Shown: positions 28,574 to 37,334 of the stretch, in pieces
Position numbering within the stretch: position 1 is the stretch's first letter
Layout of the letters: each line of letters starts with the position of its first letter
Source of the DNA: DATARH01 sp050246595
GTDB lineage: Bacteria > Pseudomonadota > Alphaproteobacteria > ATCC43930 > CGMCC-115725
Length of the DNA stretch: 43,764 nucleotides
Direction of reading: 5' to 3'
NCBI GenBank assembly: GCA_050246595.1
Contig: JBFWVT010000042.1
Location: 1 to 43,764 of the forward strand
Notes under the pieces: generated by a model
Told to the model about the DNA's origin: nothing
Database searches by the model: none
The model's input: only the letters and a program-made list of their open reading frames with translations
Position numbers and translations under genes: made by a program

Positions 28574-28603
28574 ATATGGTGCCCTGGAACCGGGGCACCA
28601 TAT
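28574..28603. promoter_or_regulatory. 11-bp inverted repeat upstream of the YfgM-like gene
   Basis: ATATGGTGCCC (28574-28584) and GGGCACCATAT (28593-28603) are perfectly complementary, with an 8-base spacer. It lies 28 bases upstream of the GTG start of the minus-strand operon. It has no T-tract, so it could be an operator or a 5' leader hairpin. The remainder of the 430-base gap (28547-28976) holds the palindrome at 28691 and no gene. Confidence 0.5.
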
Positions 28604-28690
28604 CCGCTCGTTCGGGACGACGCAAACCGCGCTGCCCCGAGGTGCTGCTCAGTTTGAAATTGACCTGCTGCGCCACCCCGGAGCAATCCT

Positions 28691-28742
28691 TCAGGACCGC
28701 CGGCCTCCGGCCGGCATGCCGGCCGGAGGCCGGCGGTCCTGA
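28691..28742. repeat. Perfect 52-bp palindrome (family C)
   Basis: The 26-base left half (TCAGGACCGCCGGCC ... GGCCGGCA) is the exact reverse complement of the right half, centred between 28716 and 28717 on CATG. Such a sequence would extrude as a cruciform or form a very stable hairpin in RNA. It lies between the divergent YfgM-like gene and the DUF2794 gene. Confidence 0.85.
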
Positions 28743-28976
28743 AGTGCCCTCGGCAAGCTGACTTGTCTTCGGATGGCGCCTCGGTTCGGGATCGGATCAT
28801 ACCGCCGTTTTGGGACGATCGCAGCGGGTCCGGCCTGCGCGCCTCAGAACGGCAAGGTCAAAATTTAAACTGAGACACTACCCGGGCCGGGCTCACCGGT
28901 CTCCGGCAACCGGTCGCGGCTTCGCCCGCTCGAACCGTCGCGGCGCCGCGCAAGATGGCTGGACGATCCGGCGGAA

Positions 28977-29381
28977 ATGGTCAAAATGATGACAGCGCAA
29001 CGAAACACGGTCGGCGCGATGCTCGGCAAGAACGCGACGGTGCTGCCCCTCGGCGATTACCGCGGCGGCGCACGGCGCACGCTGTATTTCACGCGCCAGG
29101 AACTGAACCAGCTTCTCGGCCTGTACAGCCGGAACGTCATTCGCGGGATCTGGCGCGATTACGCAATCGACCATCGCGACGGGCAGGCCCTATTCTCGAT
29201 CTTCCGCCATACGCACGAGAGCGCGTTGTACACGATCGTCAAATCGGCGGCGGGCAGCGGCGGCGAGGCGCAGTTCACGGTGCTCAGCGGGCGCCAGCGT
29301 GTCCGAATCGCGCGCACGCTGCCCGAAGCACTCGATTATTTCCGCTCGAAGCTGGTGCTCGTACCGGCCGGCAAGGACTGA
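28977..29381 (+). CDS. DUF2794 family protein
   Basis: The 134-residue protein matches the alphaproteobacterial family DUF2794: YFTRQELNQLLGLYSRNVIRGIWRDYAIDHRDG then ALFSIFRHTHESALYTIVK. The family has no known function. There is no signal or membrane segment, so it is cytosolic. The start at 28977 (MVKMMTAQRN) is uncertain; ATGs at 28986 and 28989 are also possible. It is a single-gene unit and converges with the PBP gene, leaving 44 bases between stops. Confidence 0.88.
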   Translation: MVKMMTAQRNTVGAMLGKNATVLPLGDYRGGARRTLYFTRQELNQLLGLYSRNVIRGIWRDYAIDHRDGQALFSIFRHTHESALYTIVKSAAGSGGEAQFTVLSGRQRVRIARTLPEALDYFRSKLVLVPAGKD

Positions 29382-29425
29382 GCGGCAAGAGCTGAACGGC
29401 TGGGCGCGCCCGCGTTGTCGCCCGC

Positions 29426-31915
29426 CTATCGCTCGCAAATGCGGCGCGGGCCGGAATAGGGCTGATAGGTGCAGTCGGAGGCGCGGAACGAGCGGTAGGC
29501 GCGGGCGCAGGCGCGGTAGTCGCATTGCGCCGGCGACGAGGCACCCGATGACGCGGCGGGGACGGTCTCGGTCCGGGCCTCTGCCGCGGGGGCGCGCTCG
29601 CTGCCGACCAGACCGGTCGCCCGACCGACAAAGCGGCGCCAGATCGTTGCCGGCAAACTCCCGCCGACGACCTGCCGCATCGGCGTGCCGTCGTCATTGC
29701 CGACCCAGACGCCGACCACCAGCGGTTCATTAAAGCCGATAAACCAGGCGTCGCGATGGTTCTGGCTGGTCCCGGTCTTTCCGGCGGCAAACCCAGGCAG
29801 CGCGGCCGCCCGCCCGGTGCCGCGCTCGACGGCGAGCCGCAGCATCTCGATCATCTGGTCCCGAGAAGGGCCAAGCGGTTGCACCGCTCGGATCGGCGGC
29901 CCCCAGACGCGAAGCGGCGACTGATCGTCAGGCCCCGCCGCGACAACCCCCCACGGTTTGACCCGCATCCCGGCGCGGACCGAGGCAAACGCGCCGGTGA
30001 GTTCGAGCAGACCGACCTCGACCGCGCCTAAGGCGAGGCTCGGAACCTTGGGAAGCGGCGCTTCGACCCCAAGATCGTAAGCGGCGGCGATCACATCGTC
30101 CAACCCGACTTCCATCGCCAGCGCGACGGCCGCCGTGTTGACCGACTGAGCGAAGGCGTCGGCCAACGTGATGCGACCATAGGTCCGGCCGTCGAAATTC
30201 TCCGGCTGCCATCCGTTGATCTCCACCGGGCCGGCGTCAATGACATCCTGCGGTGTGAAGCCCTGCCGCAACGCCGCCAGATAGACAAACAGCTTGAAGA
30301 TCGAACCCGGATGGCGGTTCGCCTCGACGGCGCGGTTGAACTGGCTTTCGCGGTAGTCCCGTCCGCCGACCATCGCAAGCACGGCGCCGTCCGGCCGCAT
30401 CGCCACAAGCGCGGCCTGGGTCACCCCGGCGCGCTCGCCTTCGCGGATCAGAACCTCCTCGACGACCTCCTCGGCCAGCTGTTGCAGACCCGGTATCAGC
30501 GTGGTGCGCACGCGCATGCTGCGGTTGAACGAGCCGGTCACGTCCACCAGTTCCTGCTTCACCCAGTCGGCAAACCAGGAGCCGACCGGCGACGCCTCCG
30601 GCGCGGGCCGCAGGGCAACCGGTCCGGTTTTGGCGTTTGCGGCGGTCGGTTCGTCGATCGCGCCGCTGGCGACCATTGCGTCGAGGACAAGCGAGGTGCG
30701 CTGCCGCGCCGCTTCCGGGTTTCGCATCGGATTGTACAGCGAAGGCGCTCGGATCAGACCCGCGAGCATCGCCGCCTCGGGAAGCGCCAGCTCCTGCACG
30801 GTCTTGTCGAAATAAAGCCGCGCCGCCGCCGGCATGCCATAGGCGCCGGCTCCGAGATAGATGCTGTTGAGATACCGGGTCAGAATCTCGTCCTTTTCGA
30901 GGCGGAGGTCGAGCCAGATCGCCGCCAGCGCTTCCCGAAGTTTGCGGGCGAAGGTGCGCTCGCTGCTCAGGAACTGCACCTTGAGAAGCTGCTGCGTTAT
31001 CGTGCTGCCGCCTTCGACGACCTCCCCGGCGGCCAGGTTCCGCCGCAGGGCGCGCAGGATGGCTTCCGGGTCGATGCCGAAATGGCTGTAGAAACGGCGA
31101 TCCTCGATGCTGAGAACCGCCTGAACCAGGTGCTCGGGAAAATCCTGGCGCGAGGCTTCCGCGACTTTGAGCGGGCCGATGCGCCCGAGCTTCTCGCCGT
31201 TTGCGGCTTCGAGCAGCAGTCCCGGGGTATCGGAACTGGTCCCGCGCAATTCGACAGGAAGAGCGAGAAGCGCCCACAGCATGGCGCCCGACAGCGCCAG
31301 CGTGCCAATCGCCCCGAGACCCAGCAGCGCGAAGCCGAAGCGCCGGAGGGTGCGCCCGGCGGAGCGGGCCTCCGATATACGGTTGGGCGCCGACGTGCGC
31401 GACGGGAGCGTTGGCCGGTCCGTCGCGATCGGCCATCGCCCGAGCCGGGACCGACGCGCGGCGAGATCGCCGGCCGCGGCCTTCAGGAGTTGGAGCTTCG
31501 GAAGCAGCAACAACCGGAGCCGGGACGCCAGCGCCGCCAGGTCGCCGGCCGCCGCTTTCAGAAATGCGCCGCCGGCTCGCAGGGTTCGGCCGCCGGGGCC
31601 GGTTGACACACGCACGGCGAAATCGCTCGCTGCCGCTTTCAGAACATGCTGCCTTGGAGCCAGCGATAAAACGAGGCGGGATATGCGTACAGCCAGATTG
31701 CGGGCCGCAACCTTCACGACCTGGTATATCGCGATCAACCACTGCCTGAGCCAGGCCGCGAGCACCGCCAGATCGTTGGCGACCGCTTTCAGGAATTCGC
31801 CACCCGCCTGCAAGGTTCGGCTGCCGGGTCTGCGCGATGTCCCGACTGCGGAGCCGGCTTGCTCCGTTGCATCGCGGTTGGCACCGATTTGCCGTTCAGC
31901 AGGCGTCTCTGACAT
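29426..31915 (-). CDS. Class A penicillin-binding protein (PBP1A family) with repeated N-terminal extension
   Basis: This 829-residue bifunctional enzyme polymerises and cross-links peptidoglycan. After one membrane helix (about 195-220), the GT51 glycosyltransferase domain has the catalytic Glu in AVLSIEDRRFYSHFGID and the EGGSTITQQLLK motif. The transpeptidase domain has SIFK (near 538; catalytic Ser), SVN (near 592) and KTGT (near 711). The C-terminal tail has Cys pairs (CDYRACARAYRSF, CTYQPYSGPRRICER). The first 165 residues are unusual: five copies of an LKAAAGDLA-like decapeptide near 41, 66, 91, 118 and 142, with a larger duplication (RTLQAGGEFLKA / RTLRAGGAFLKA). These would lie in the cytosol. 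Confidence 0.93.
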   Translation of the reverse strand: MSETPAERQIGANRDATEQAGSAVGTSRRPGSRTLQAGGEFLKAVANDLAVLAAWLRQWLIAIYQVVKVAARNLAVRISRLVLSLAPRQHVLKAAASDFAVRVSTGPGGRTLRAGGAFLKAAAGDLAALASRLRLLLLPKLQLLKAAAGDLAARRSRLGRWPIATDRPTLPSRTSAPNRISEARSAGRTLRRFGFALLGLGAIGTLALSGAMLWALLALPVELRGTSSDTPGLLLEAANGEKLGRIGPLKVAEASRQDFPEHLVQAVLSIEDRRFYSHFGIDPEAILRALRRNLAAGEVVEGGSTITQQLLKVQFLSSERTFARKLREALAAIWLDLRLEKDEILTRYLNSIYLGAGAYGMPAAARLYFDKTVQELALPEAAMLAGLIRAPSLYNPMRNPEAARQRTSLVLDAMVASGAIDEPTAANAKTGPVALRPAPEASPVGSWFADWVKQELVDVTGSFNRSMRVRTTLIPGLQQLAEEVVEEVLIREGERAGVTQAALVAMRPDGAVLAMVGGRDYRESQFNRAVEANRHPGSIFKLFVYLAALRQGFTPQDVIDAGPVEINGWQPENFDGRTYGRITLADAFAQSVNTAAVALAMEVGLDDVIAAAYDLGVEAPLPKVPSLALGAVEVGLLELTGAFASVRAGMRVKPWGVVAAGPDDQSPLRVWGPPIRAVQPLGPSRDQMIEMLRLAVERGTGRAAALPGFAAGKTGTSQNHRDAWFIGFNEPLVVGVWVGNDDGTPMRQVVGGSLPATIWRRFVGRATGLVGSERAPAAEARTETVPAASSGASSPAQCDYRACARAYRSFRASDCTYQPYSGPRRICER

Positions 31916-32044
31916 GGACGGGCGAGCCCCCGCAGGGCGGTTTATGAACCCTGACGTGCAAACGTGGCGTCGCCGAATACTGTTGCGTCCATTCCTGATG
32001 AGCTGTCAGTGCACAATACCAATCGCCCGTGAGTCCGACCTCCC

Positions 32045-32125
32045 GCCGCCGCGTCCCCTCCCCTCCCCGGACTTGATCCGGGGATTGCGGGGGAGGGTCA
32101 GGGTGGGGGTATCGGTCAAGGTTTC
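32045..32125. repeat. Dispersed intergenic repeat, family A (inverted copy)
   Basis: The core CCCCGGACTTGATCCGGGG (32065-32083) and flanks (CCCTCCCC, then TTGCGGGGGAGGGTCAGGGTG and ATCGGTCAAG) are the reverse complement of the copy at 3994-4056. It lies in the 282-base gap between divergent PBP and MFS genes; no gene is seen there. Confidence 0.75.
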
Positions 32126-32197
32126 GGGCCTTTGGTATAAGGCGCCGACGGCATCGGCGTTGACGCCGCTGCCGCCATTCACCCTCTTTGAAGTCTG

Positions 32198-33484
32198 ATG
32201 GGCGCACCGATTCTGCCGGGACTGCTGAGCGCCCGCCTGCCTGTGTTCTACGGCTGGATCGTGCTCGCCTGCCTGTGCTGCGCCGGGTTCGCGCGGCAGG
32301 GACCGGCGGTCGCGACATTGTCGATCTTTATCGAGCCGCTCACCGCCGAGTTCGGCTGGCCGCGCACCGCGCTGTCGGGCGCCGTCTCGCTCGGCGGGCT
32401 GCTGGCGGCGATCATCGCGCCGCTGATCGGCCCGGTGCTCGACCGGCGCGGGTCGCGGCTTGTCCTGTGCGCGGCGGTGCTGGTCAACGGCGTGCTGCTG
32501 ATGCTGCTGTCGCTGACGCCGTCGCTGCTGGTGTTCTACCTGCTGTTCTGCGTCGCGCGGATGAACTGGGCCGCGCCGTTCGAACTCGGGCTCTACGGCG
32601 CGCTGAACAACTGGTTTGTGCGGCGGCGCGCGTTCGCCAGCTCGATGCTGCATCTGGTGCAGGCGGCGGGGCTGGTGGCGATGCCGCTGATCGCGCAGGC
32701 CGCGATCGTCGCTGAGGGCTGGCGCGCCGGATGGTTGGCGCTCGGGGCGATGACGCTGCTGATCGGGTTTGTCCCGGTCTGGCTGCTGCTGGTGCGCCGC
32801 CCGGAGGATCTCGGATTGCTGCCCGACGGCGCGCCCGTCCCGGCGGGAGGCGCCGCATCCGCCGCCGCCCGCGCCTCCGGTGTTGCGGAGCCGGTCTATT
32901 CGCGGCGGCAGGCGCTCGGAACCGGCGCGTTCTGGCTGCTGCTGCTCTACACCGTGCTGGTTTTCCCGGTACAGGCCGGGGTCAGCCTGCACCAGGCGCC
33001 GTTTCTGATCGAGCGCGGTATCGACCCGACAATAGCCGCGACGATCGTCAGCAGCTTCTCGCTGATGTCGGCGCTCGCGACGCTGGCCTGCGGTGCGCTG
33101 CCGCGAGCGGTGCCGATCCGCTATCCGCTGGCGGCGAGCGGCGCGATCCTGACGCTCGGGACGCTGCTGCTGCTCGGCGTCGGCTCCGCTATTGAAGGCT
33201 ATGTCGCGGCCGGGGTGTTCGGCTTTGGCATCGGTGCGATCCTGACCCTGCTGCCGGTCGCCTGGGCCGATTATTTCGGGCGCGCGCATTTCGGGGCGAT
33301 CCGCGGCATCGCGCTGCCGGCGCAGGTCCTGGCCCAGGCCGCGGGGCCGGTATTCTCGGGCGCGCTGCACGATCTGACCGGCGGTTATGCGCTGTCCCTG
33401 CAGTGCTTCGCGGTGCTGGCCGGGCTCAGCGTCGTCGCGGCGCTGGCGGCACGGCAGCCGAACCCGGCCGGGTTCGGGGCGTAG
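32198..33484 (+). CDS. MFS transporter, monocarboxylate/oxalate-formate-like
   Basis: The 428-residue carrier has about 12 membrane helices. It begins RLPVFYGWIVLACLCCAGFARQGPAVATLSIFIEPL, a pattern common in the monocarboxylate/oxalate:formate antiporter type (the FYGW start and an F-x-x-PL-x-x-EFGWPRT segment). A motif-A-like loop (GPVLDRRGSRLVL) follows helix 2. The C-terminal half has GIGAILTLLPVAWADYFGRAHFGAIRG, also typical of that group. The substrate is probably a small carboxylate but cannot be told. It precedes a binding protein gene by 140 bases; whether they share a role is open. Confidence 0.85.
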   Translation: MGAPILPGLLSARLPVFYGWIVLACLCCAGFARQGPAVATLSIFIEPLTAEFGWPRTALSGAVSLGGLLAAIIAPLIGPVLDRRGSRLVLCAAVLVNGVLLMLLSLTPSLLVFYLLFCVARMNWAAPFELGLYGALNNWFVRRRAFASSMLHLVQAAGLVAMPLIAQAAIVAEGWRAGWLALGAMTLLIGFVPVWLLLVRRPEDLGLLPDGAPVPAGGAASAAARASGVAEPVYSRRQALGTGAFWLLLLYTVLVFPVQAGVSLHQAPFLIERGIDPTIAATIVSSFSLMSALATLACGALPRAVPIRYPLAASGAILTLGTLLLLGVGSAIEGYVAAGVFGFGIGAILTLLPVAWADYFGRAHFGAIRGIALPAQVLAQAAGPVFSGALHDLTGGYALSLQCFAVLAGLSVVAALAARQPNPAGFGA

Positions 33485-33624
33485 CGGACCTATCCCAAAG
33501 GTGCGTCTCCAAACGGCTCAGCCATGTTGCCGTACCGTCCGGATCGTCGTAAATCGCACGCTTCGGACACGGACCGAGACCCCGAATTCGACAGCGGCGC
33601 AGCCGCCACGGCAAGGAGAGGCGT

Positions 33625-35178
33625 ATGACGTTGTTCAGCGCCCGGCGCTCGCGCCGGGCAATCCTGGGCTCGGCGGTCGCCGGGCTGTTGGCCGTCAGCG
33701 GCGCAATCGGAGCGGCCGGCGCGAAGGAGCCGTCCGGGCAGGTCACGATGGCCTGGCATGTGACGATCGCGCCGAGTTGGTTCGATCCGTCCGCCGCGCC
33801 GCCGCAGATCACGCCGTTCGGCATGCTGTACGCGATCCATGACGCGCTGGTGCGCCCCTATCCCGGGCACAAGATGGGGCCGAGCCTCGCCGAGTCCTGG
33901 ACCGAGAGCGAAGACGGTCTGACCTACGAATTCAAACTGCGGCCGAATTTGAAATTTCACAACGGCGATCCGCTGACCGCCGAGGATGTCAAATTCAGCT
34001 TTGACCGGTACAAGGGCGCGGCGGCGAACATGCTGCACCAGCGCGTCAAGGAGGTCGAAATCGTCGACCCGCGGACCGTGCGTTTCCACCTGAACGAGCC
34101 GTGGCCCGATTTCATGACCTTCTACGGCACTCCGGCGAGCGGCGCCGGTCTTGTCGTGCCGAAAAAATACATGACCGAGGTCGGAGACGAGGGTTTCAAG
34201 AGGCACCCGATCGGCGCCGGTCCGTATAAATTCGTCAGCACCAAGCCGGGCATCGAGGTCGTGCTCGAAGCCAATACCGACTATTGGCGCAAGGTCCCGA
34301 ACGTCAAGACGCTGGTGATGCGCAGCGCGCCCGAGGCCACGACGCGGGCGGTGATGGTGCGAACCGGCGAGTCGGATATCAGCATCACCCTCGACGGCAT
34401 GGATGCCGAGGGGCTGCAAAAGGACGGCATCTCGATCGTCTCGTCAAAACACGCCTCGATCTTTTGGATCGAGTTCCCAAAGCAATGGGACCCGAAATCG
34501 CCGTGGCATGACAAGCGCGTGCGCGATGCGGTGAACCATGCGCTGAACCGCGCCGTGATCAACCAGGTCGCGTGTCTCGGCTTTTGCCCGCCGGCCGGGG
34601 TCATCGTGCCGCGCGTCATGGATTACGCGCTGCAGGTCGAACCGGTGCCCTACGATCCGCAAAAGGCCAAGCAGCTGCTCGCCGAAGCCGGTTATCCGAA
34701 GGGCTTCGACGCCGGCGAATTCGCGTCGATCCCCGGTTTCCCGACCGTCACCGACGCGGTCGTCAACGATCTCAACGCGGTCGGAATCCGAGTTCGGCTG
34801 CGCCAGATGGAGCGCGCGACATTCTATGCGAACTGGCGGGAGAAGAGCCTTCCCGACATCTACATGGTCGCGTCCGGAAGCCCCGGCAACGCGGCCAGCC
34901 GGGTCGAGCAATTCATCTATTCGAAAGGCGAATACGCCTCCGGCGGTCATCCCGATCTCGACGAGCTGTATCTGCAGCAATCCAAGGAGCGCGACCCGAA
35001 AAAGCGTGAGGAAATGCTGCACAAGATCCAGCAGCTGACGATCGACCGCGCAATGTTCGCGCCGGTCATGGATTTGCGCACGCTGAACGGGATCGGGCCA
35101 AAGGTGACCAAGCACACGATCACCGATGTCTGGCTGAGCCCGTTCCCGTCCTATGAGGATGTTGAGATAAAAGAATAG
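33625..35178 (+). CDS. ABC transporter substrate-binding protein, peptide/nickel (family 5)
   Basis: The 517-residue exported protein has an Arg-rich signal (RRSRRAILGSAVAGLLAVSGAIGAAGA-KEP) that could use Tat or Sec. The family 5 (DppA/OppA/NikA) features are clear: SLAESWTESEDGLTYEFKLRPNLKFHNGDPLTAEDVKFSFDRY near the N-terminus, then HPIGAGPYKFVS and VRDAVNHALNRAVINQ. It would bind a peptide, nickel complex or other organic compound. AAGGAGAGG precedes the ATG. No permease or ATPase gene is adjacent, so its partners are elsewhere or lost. Confidence 0.93.
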   Translation: MTLFSARRSRRAILGSAVAGLLAVSGAIGAAGAKEPSGQVTMAWHVTIAPSWFDPSAAPPQITPFGMLYAIHDALVRPYPGHKMGPSLAESWTESEDGLTYEFKLRPNLKFHNGDPLTAEDVKFSFDRYKGAAANMLHQRVKEVEIVDPRTVRFHLNEPWPDFMTFYGTPASGAGLVVPKKYMTEVGDEGFKRHPIGAGPYKFVSTKPGIEVVLEANTDYWRKVPNVKTLVMRSAPEATTRAVMVRTGESDISITLDGMDAEGLQKDGISIVSSKHASIFWIEFPKQWDPKSPWHDKRVRDAVNHALNRAVINQVACLGFCPPAGVIVPRVMDYALQVEPVPYDPQKAKQLLAEAGYPKGFDAGEFASIPGFPTVTDAVVNDLNAVGIRVRLRQMERATFYANWREKSLPDIYMVASGSPGNAASRVEQFIYSKGEYASGGHPDLDELYLQQSKERDPKKREEMLHKIQQLTIDRAMFAPVMDLRTLNGIGPKVTKHTITDVWLSPFPSYEDVEIKE

Positions 35179-35190
35179 GCCGGTCGCGCC

Positions 35191-35224
35191 GCGGCGGATC
35201 GGCGGAGAGCCGTCGATCCGCCGC
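35191..35224 (+). terminator. Terminator-like hairpin after the binding-protein gene
   Basis: A 10-bp perfect stem (GCGGCGGATC, 14-base loop, GATCCGCCGC) begins 13 bases after the stop. It has no T-tract, so it is a weaker terminator candidate, or a barrier toward the opposing pseudogene. Confidence 0.4.
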
Positions 35225-35242
35225 GAGAGCGGCCCGAGGCGC

Positions 35243-36030
35243 TCAATCCGGCGCGCCGATACGCTCGGGTGCGCGTACCGCGGCGGCGTGTTGCCGAGCC
35301 ATCTCGGGGCGCTCATCGAGCGCGGCGCGTATATGGGCGGCGAGCTGGGCGCGCGTATACGGTTTGTGCAGCATCGGCAGGCTCGGGTTATGGCCGGGTC
35401 TGTGCCCGGCCGAATAGCTGGAGGTCAGCAAAACCTTCAGGTCCGGATCGATCGCGCGCGCCGCCGCGGCAAGCTGATACCCGTTGATCCCTTCTGGCAC
35501 CACGACATTGCCGAACACGAGACCGACGCGCCGGCCGCTGCGCAGGATATCAAGAGCATCGCGTCCGTTGAGCGCGGTCGTCACGTCATAGCCGAAGCCG
35601 CGGATCATCTTCAGCGCGACTTCCAGGACATCCGGGTCGTCCTCGACGATGAGGATCGTTTCGTTGCCGCCGCGGGGGATGCGCTCGGTCTCCCCGCGAT
35701 CCTCGCCGGCCCCTCGGCGCCGCTTGCCGCCTCGCCGACCTCAAACGCGCCCGCCGGCAGCAGCCGGCGGACGAGATAACGGCAGACCGGCTCGTCATCG
35801 ACGACCAGCACCCGCGTCAGCGCGAGGATCGAGTTGAGCGGCGTGCGGAACTCATGCGTCATGTTCGACAGAAAATGGGATTTCAACTCATCGGCGCGCC
35901 GCAGATGATCGGCCCGCTCATCGAGTTCGGCGTACAGCGCCACGACGCCGCGATTGGTGTCCCGCAATTCCTGGTTCAAATGGGGCAGTTCGACGATCCG
36001 CAGGGTCCAGCGGCGCGCCGGACATCGCCA
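35243..36030 (-). pseudogene. Decayed hybrid histidine kinase (HisKA and receiver remnants)
   Basis: On the minus strand, pieces of a hybrid sensor kinase follow one another. The HisKA segment is ADELKSHFLSNMTHEFRTPLN, with the phospho-His at about 35855. At about 35813 the frame jumps straight into a receiver start (RVLVVDDEPVCRYLVRRLL), so the HATPase domain is missing. That receiver breaks off after GAFEVGEAASGAEG. A frame change leads into a second receiver (ETILIVEDDPDVLEVALKMIRGFGYDVTTAL), where the phosphorylated Asp is replaced by Asn (LVFGNVVVPEG); the HKPYT lysine remains. Upstream, an in-frame TAA near 36032 leaves no start. At least two deletions and one frameshift mark it as non-functional. 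Confidence 0.75.
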
Positions 36031-36293
36031 TTAATTTCGCCAAATTCGCCGGCTATCATACATGCCTCGGGGAAGCGTTGGGGCGCCGGAAACCGGAAGT
36101 TGAGGCGTAGCGAATTCAAGAGGTTGTCCGCAACTGCAAGGGGTTGCTGGCTGCAGATTTGTTGCTGATTCGGCCGGCTTCCGGAACAGCTCAACCTCGA
36201 ATTGCGAGTTTCCGGTCCGGGGCGTGCAGCCGGGTCCCGGGAGATAGCCGAACCGGATTCCGGCTACCGGCGGGGTAAATTGAGGGAACACCG

Positions 36294-37160
36294 ATGAAAT
36301 GGCGGATCGGCGACGTGACCGTGACAAAAATCGTCGAGCTGGAGGTGACCGGCGGCAGCCGCTTTATCCTGCCGCAGGCGACCTATGAGGCGGTATTGCC
36401 GATCGCCTGGCTGCAACCGCATTTCGCCGACGAGCGCGGGCGGCTCAAGATGAGCATTCACGCGCTGGTCATCGAGACGCCGGAGCGGCGCATCATCGTC
36501 GATACCTGCCTCGGCAACGACAAACAGGGGCGCCGCATCCCGACCTGGAACAATCTGCAGGGGCCGTTTCTCGCCGATCTCGCCGCCTCGGGTTTCCCCC
36601 GCGAGTCGATCGACACGGTGCTGTGCACGCATCTGCATGTCGATCATGTCGGGTGGAACACGATGCTGGTGGAGGACCCTAATGGGACCAGGACTTGGAT
36701 TCCAACCTTTCCGAATGCCCGCTATCTGATGGGCCTGATCGAGTTCGACCATTGGCGCGCGCAGCGCGAGCGCGAGGACATGAACGCCGTCTTTGCCGAC
36801 TCGGTCGCGCCGATCCACGAGGCGGGCCTCGCCGATCTGGTCGAGACCGACCACCGCCTGTGCGACGAGGTCAGGCTGGTGCCGACCACCGGGCACACGC
36901 CGGGGCATGTCAGCGTGCGCATCGATTCATGCGGCGAGGCGGCGCTGATCACCGGCGACTTCATGCACCACCCCTGCCAGATCGCGCGGCCGGACTGGTC
37001 ATCTTCGGCCGACAGCGACCCCGATCAGGCGCGCCGCACCCGCGAGCGCATGCTGGGCGAATTGTGTGACCGGCCAGTCCTGGTGATCGGCACGCATTTC
37101 GCCGGCGCGACGGCCGGGCACATCGTTCGCGACGGGGACACGTACCGGCTGGCGGTATGA
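36294..37160 (+). CDS. MBL-fold metallo-hydrolase
   Basis: The 288-residue protein is a metallo-beta-lactamase-fold hydrolase. The zinc motif is H113-x-H115-x-D117-H118 (CTHLHVDHVGWN); further metal ligands are in TGHTPGHVSVRI, ITGDFMHHPCQI and GTHFAGATAGHI. Sequences of this type resemble AHL-lactonase-like and other cytosolic esterase/lactonase groups, but the substrate is not known. There is no signal peptide. GAGGGAA lies just before the ATG. The upstream 263 bases have no gene. The following amidohydrolase is on the same strand after 174 bases. Confidence 0.88.
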   Translation: MKWRIGDVTVTKIVELEVTGGSRFILPQATYEAVLPIAWLQPHFADERGRLKMSIHALVIETPERRIIVDTCLGNDKQGRRIPTWNNLQGPFLADLAASGFPRESIDTVLCTHLHVDHVGWNTMLVEDPNGTRTWIPTFPNARYLMGLIEFDHWRAQREREDMNAVFADSVAPIHEAGLADLVETDHRLCDEVRLVPTTGHTPGHVSVRIDSCGEAALITGDFMHHPCQIARPDWSSSADSDPDQARRTRERMLGELCDRPVLVIGTHFAGATAGHIVRDGDTYRLAV

Positions 37161-37334
37161 CGGCGCTTTTTGTGATCGGGTTCCCGCGGCGGAGCCGTCT
37201 CGCTCAGCCTGGCGGCAATCCCTGTCGCCGCTTGCCGCTCACCGCCCCGGCATCAACGACGCGCAAAGTCCGGGACCTCTGGACACGATCCTGCCGTGAT
37301 AGCCAAACTCGCGCGGCACAGAGGAGCGTCCCCG

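Noticed and set aside
32006..33370. 454-residue minus-strand open frame opposite the MFS gene
   Set aside because: Composed almost only of R, Q, D, A and H; a typical GC-rich shadow.
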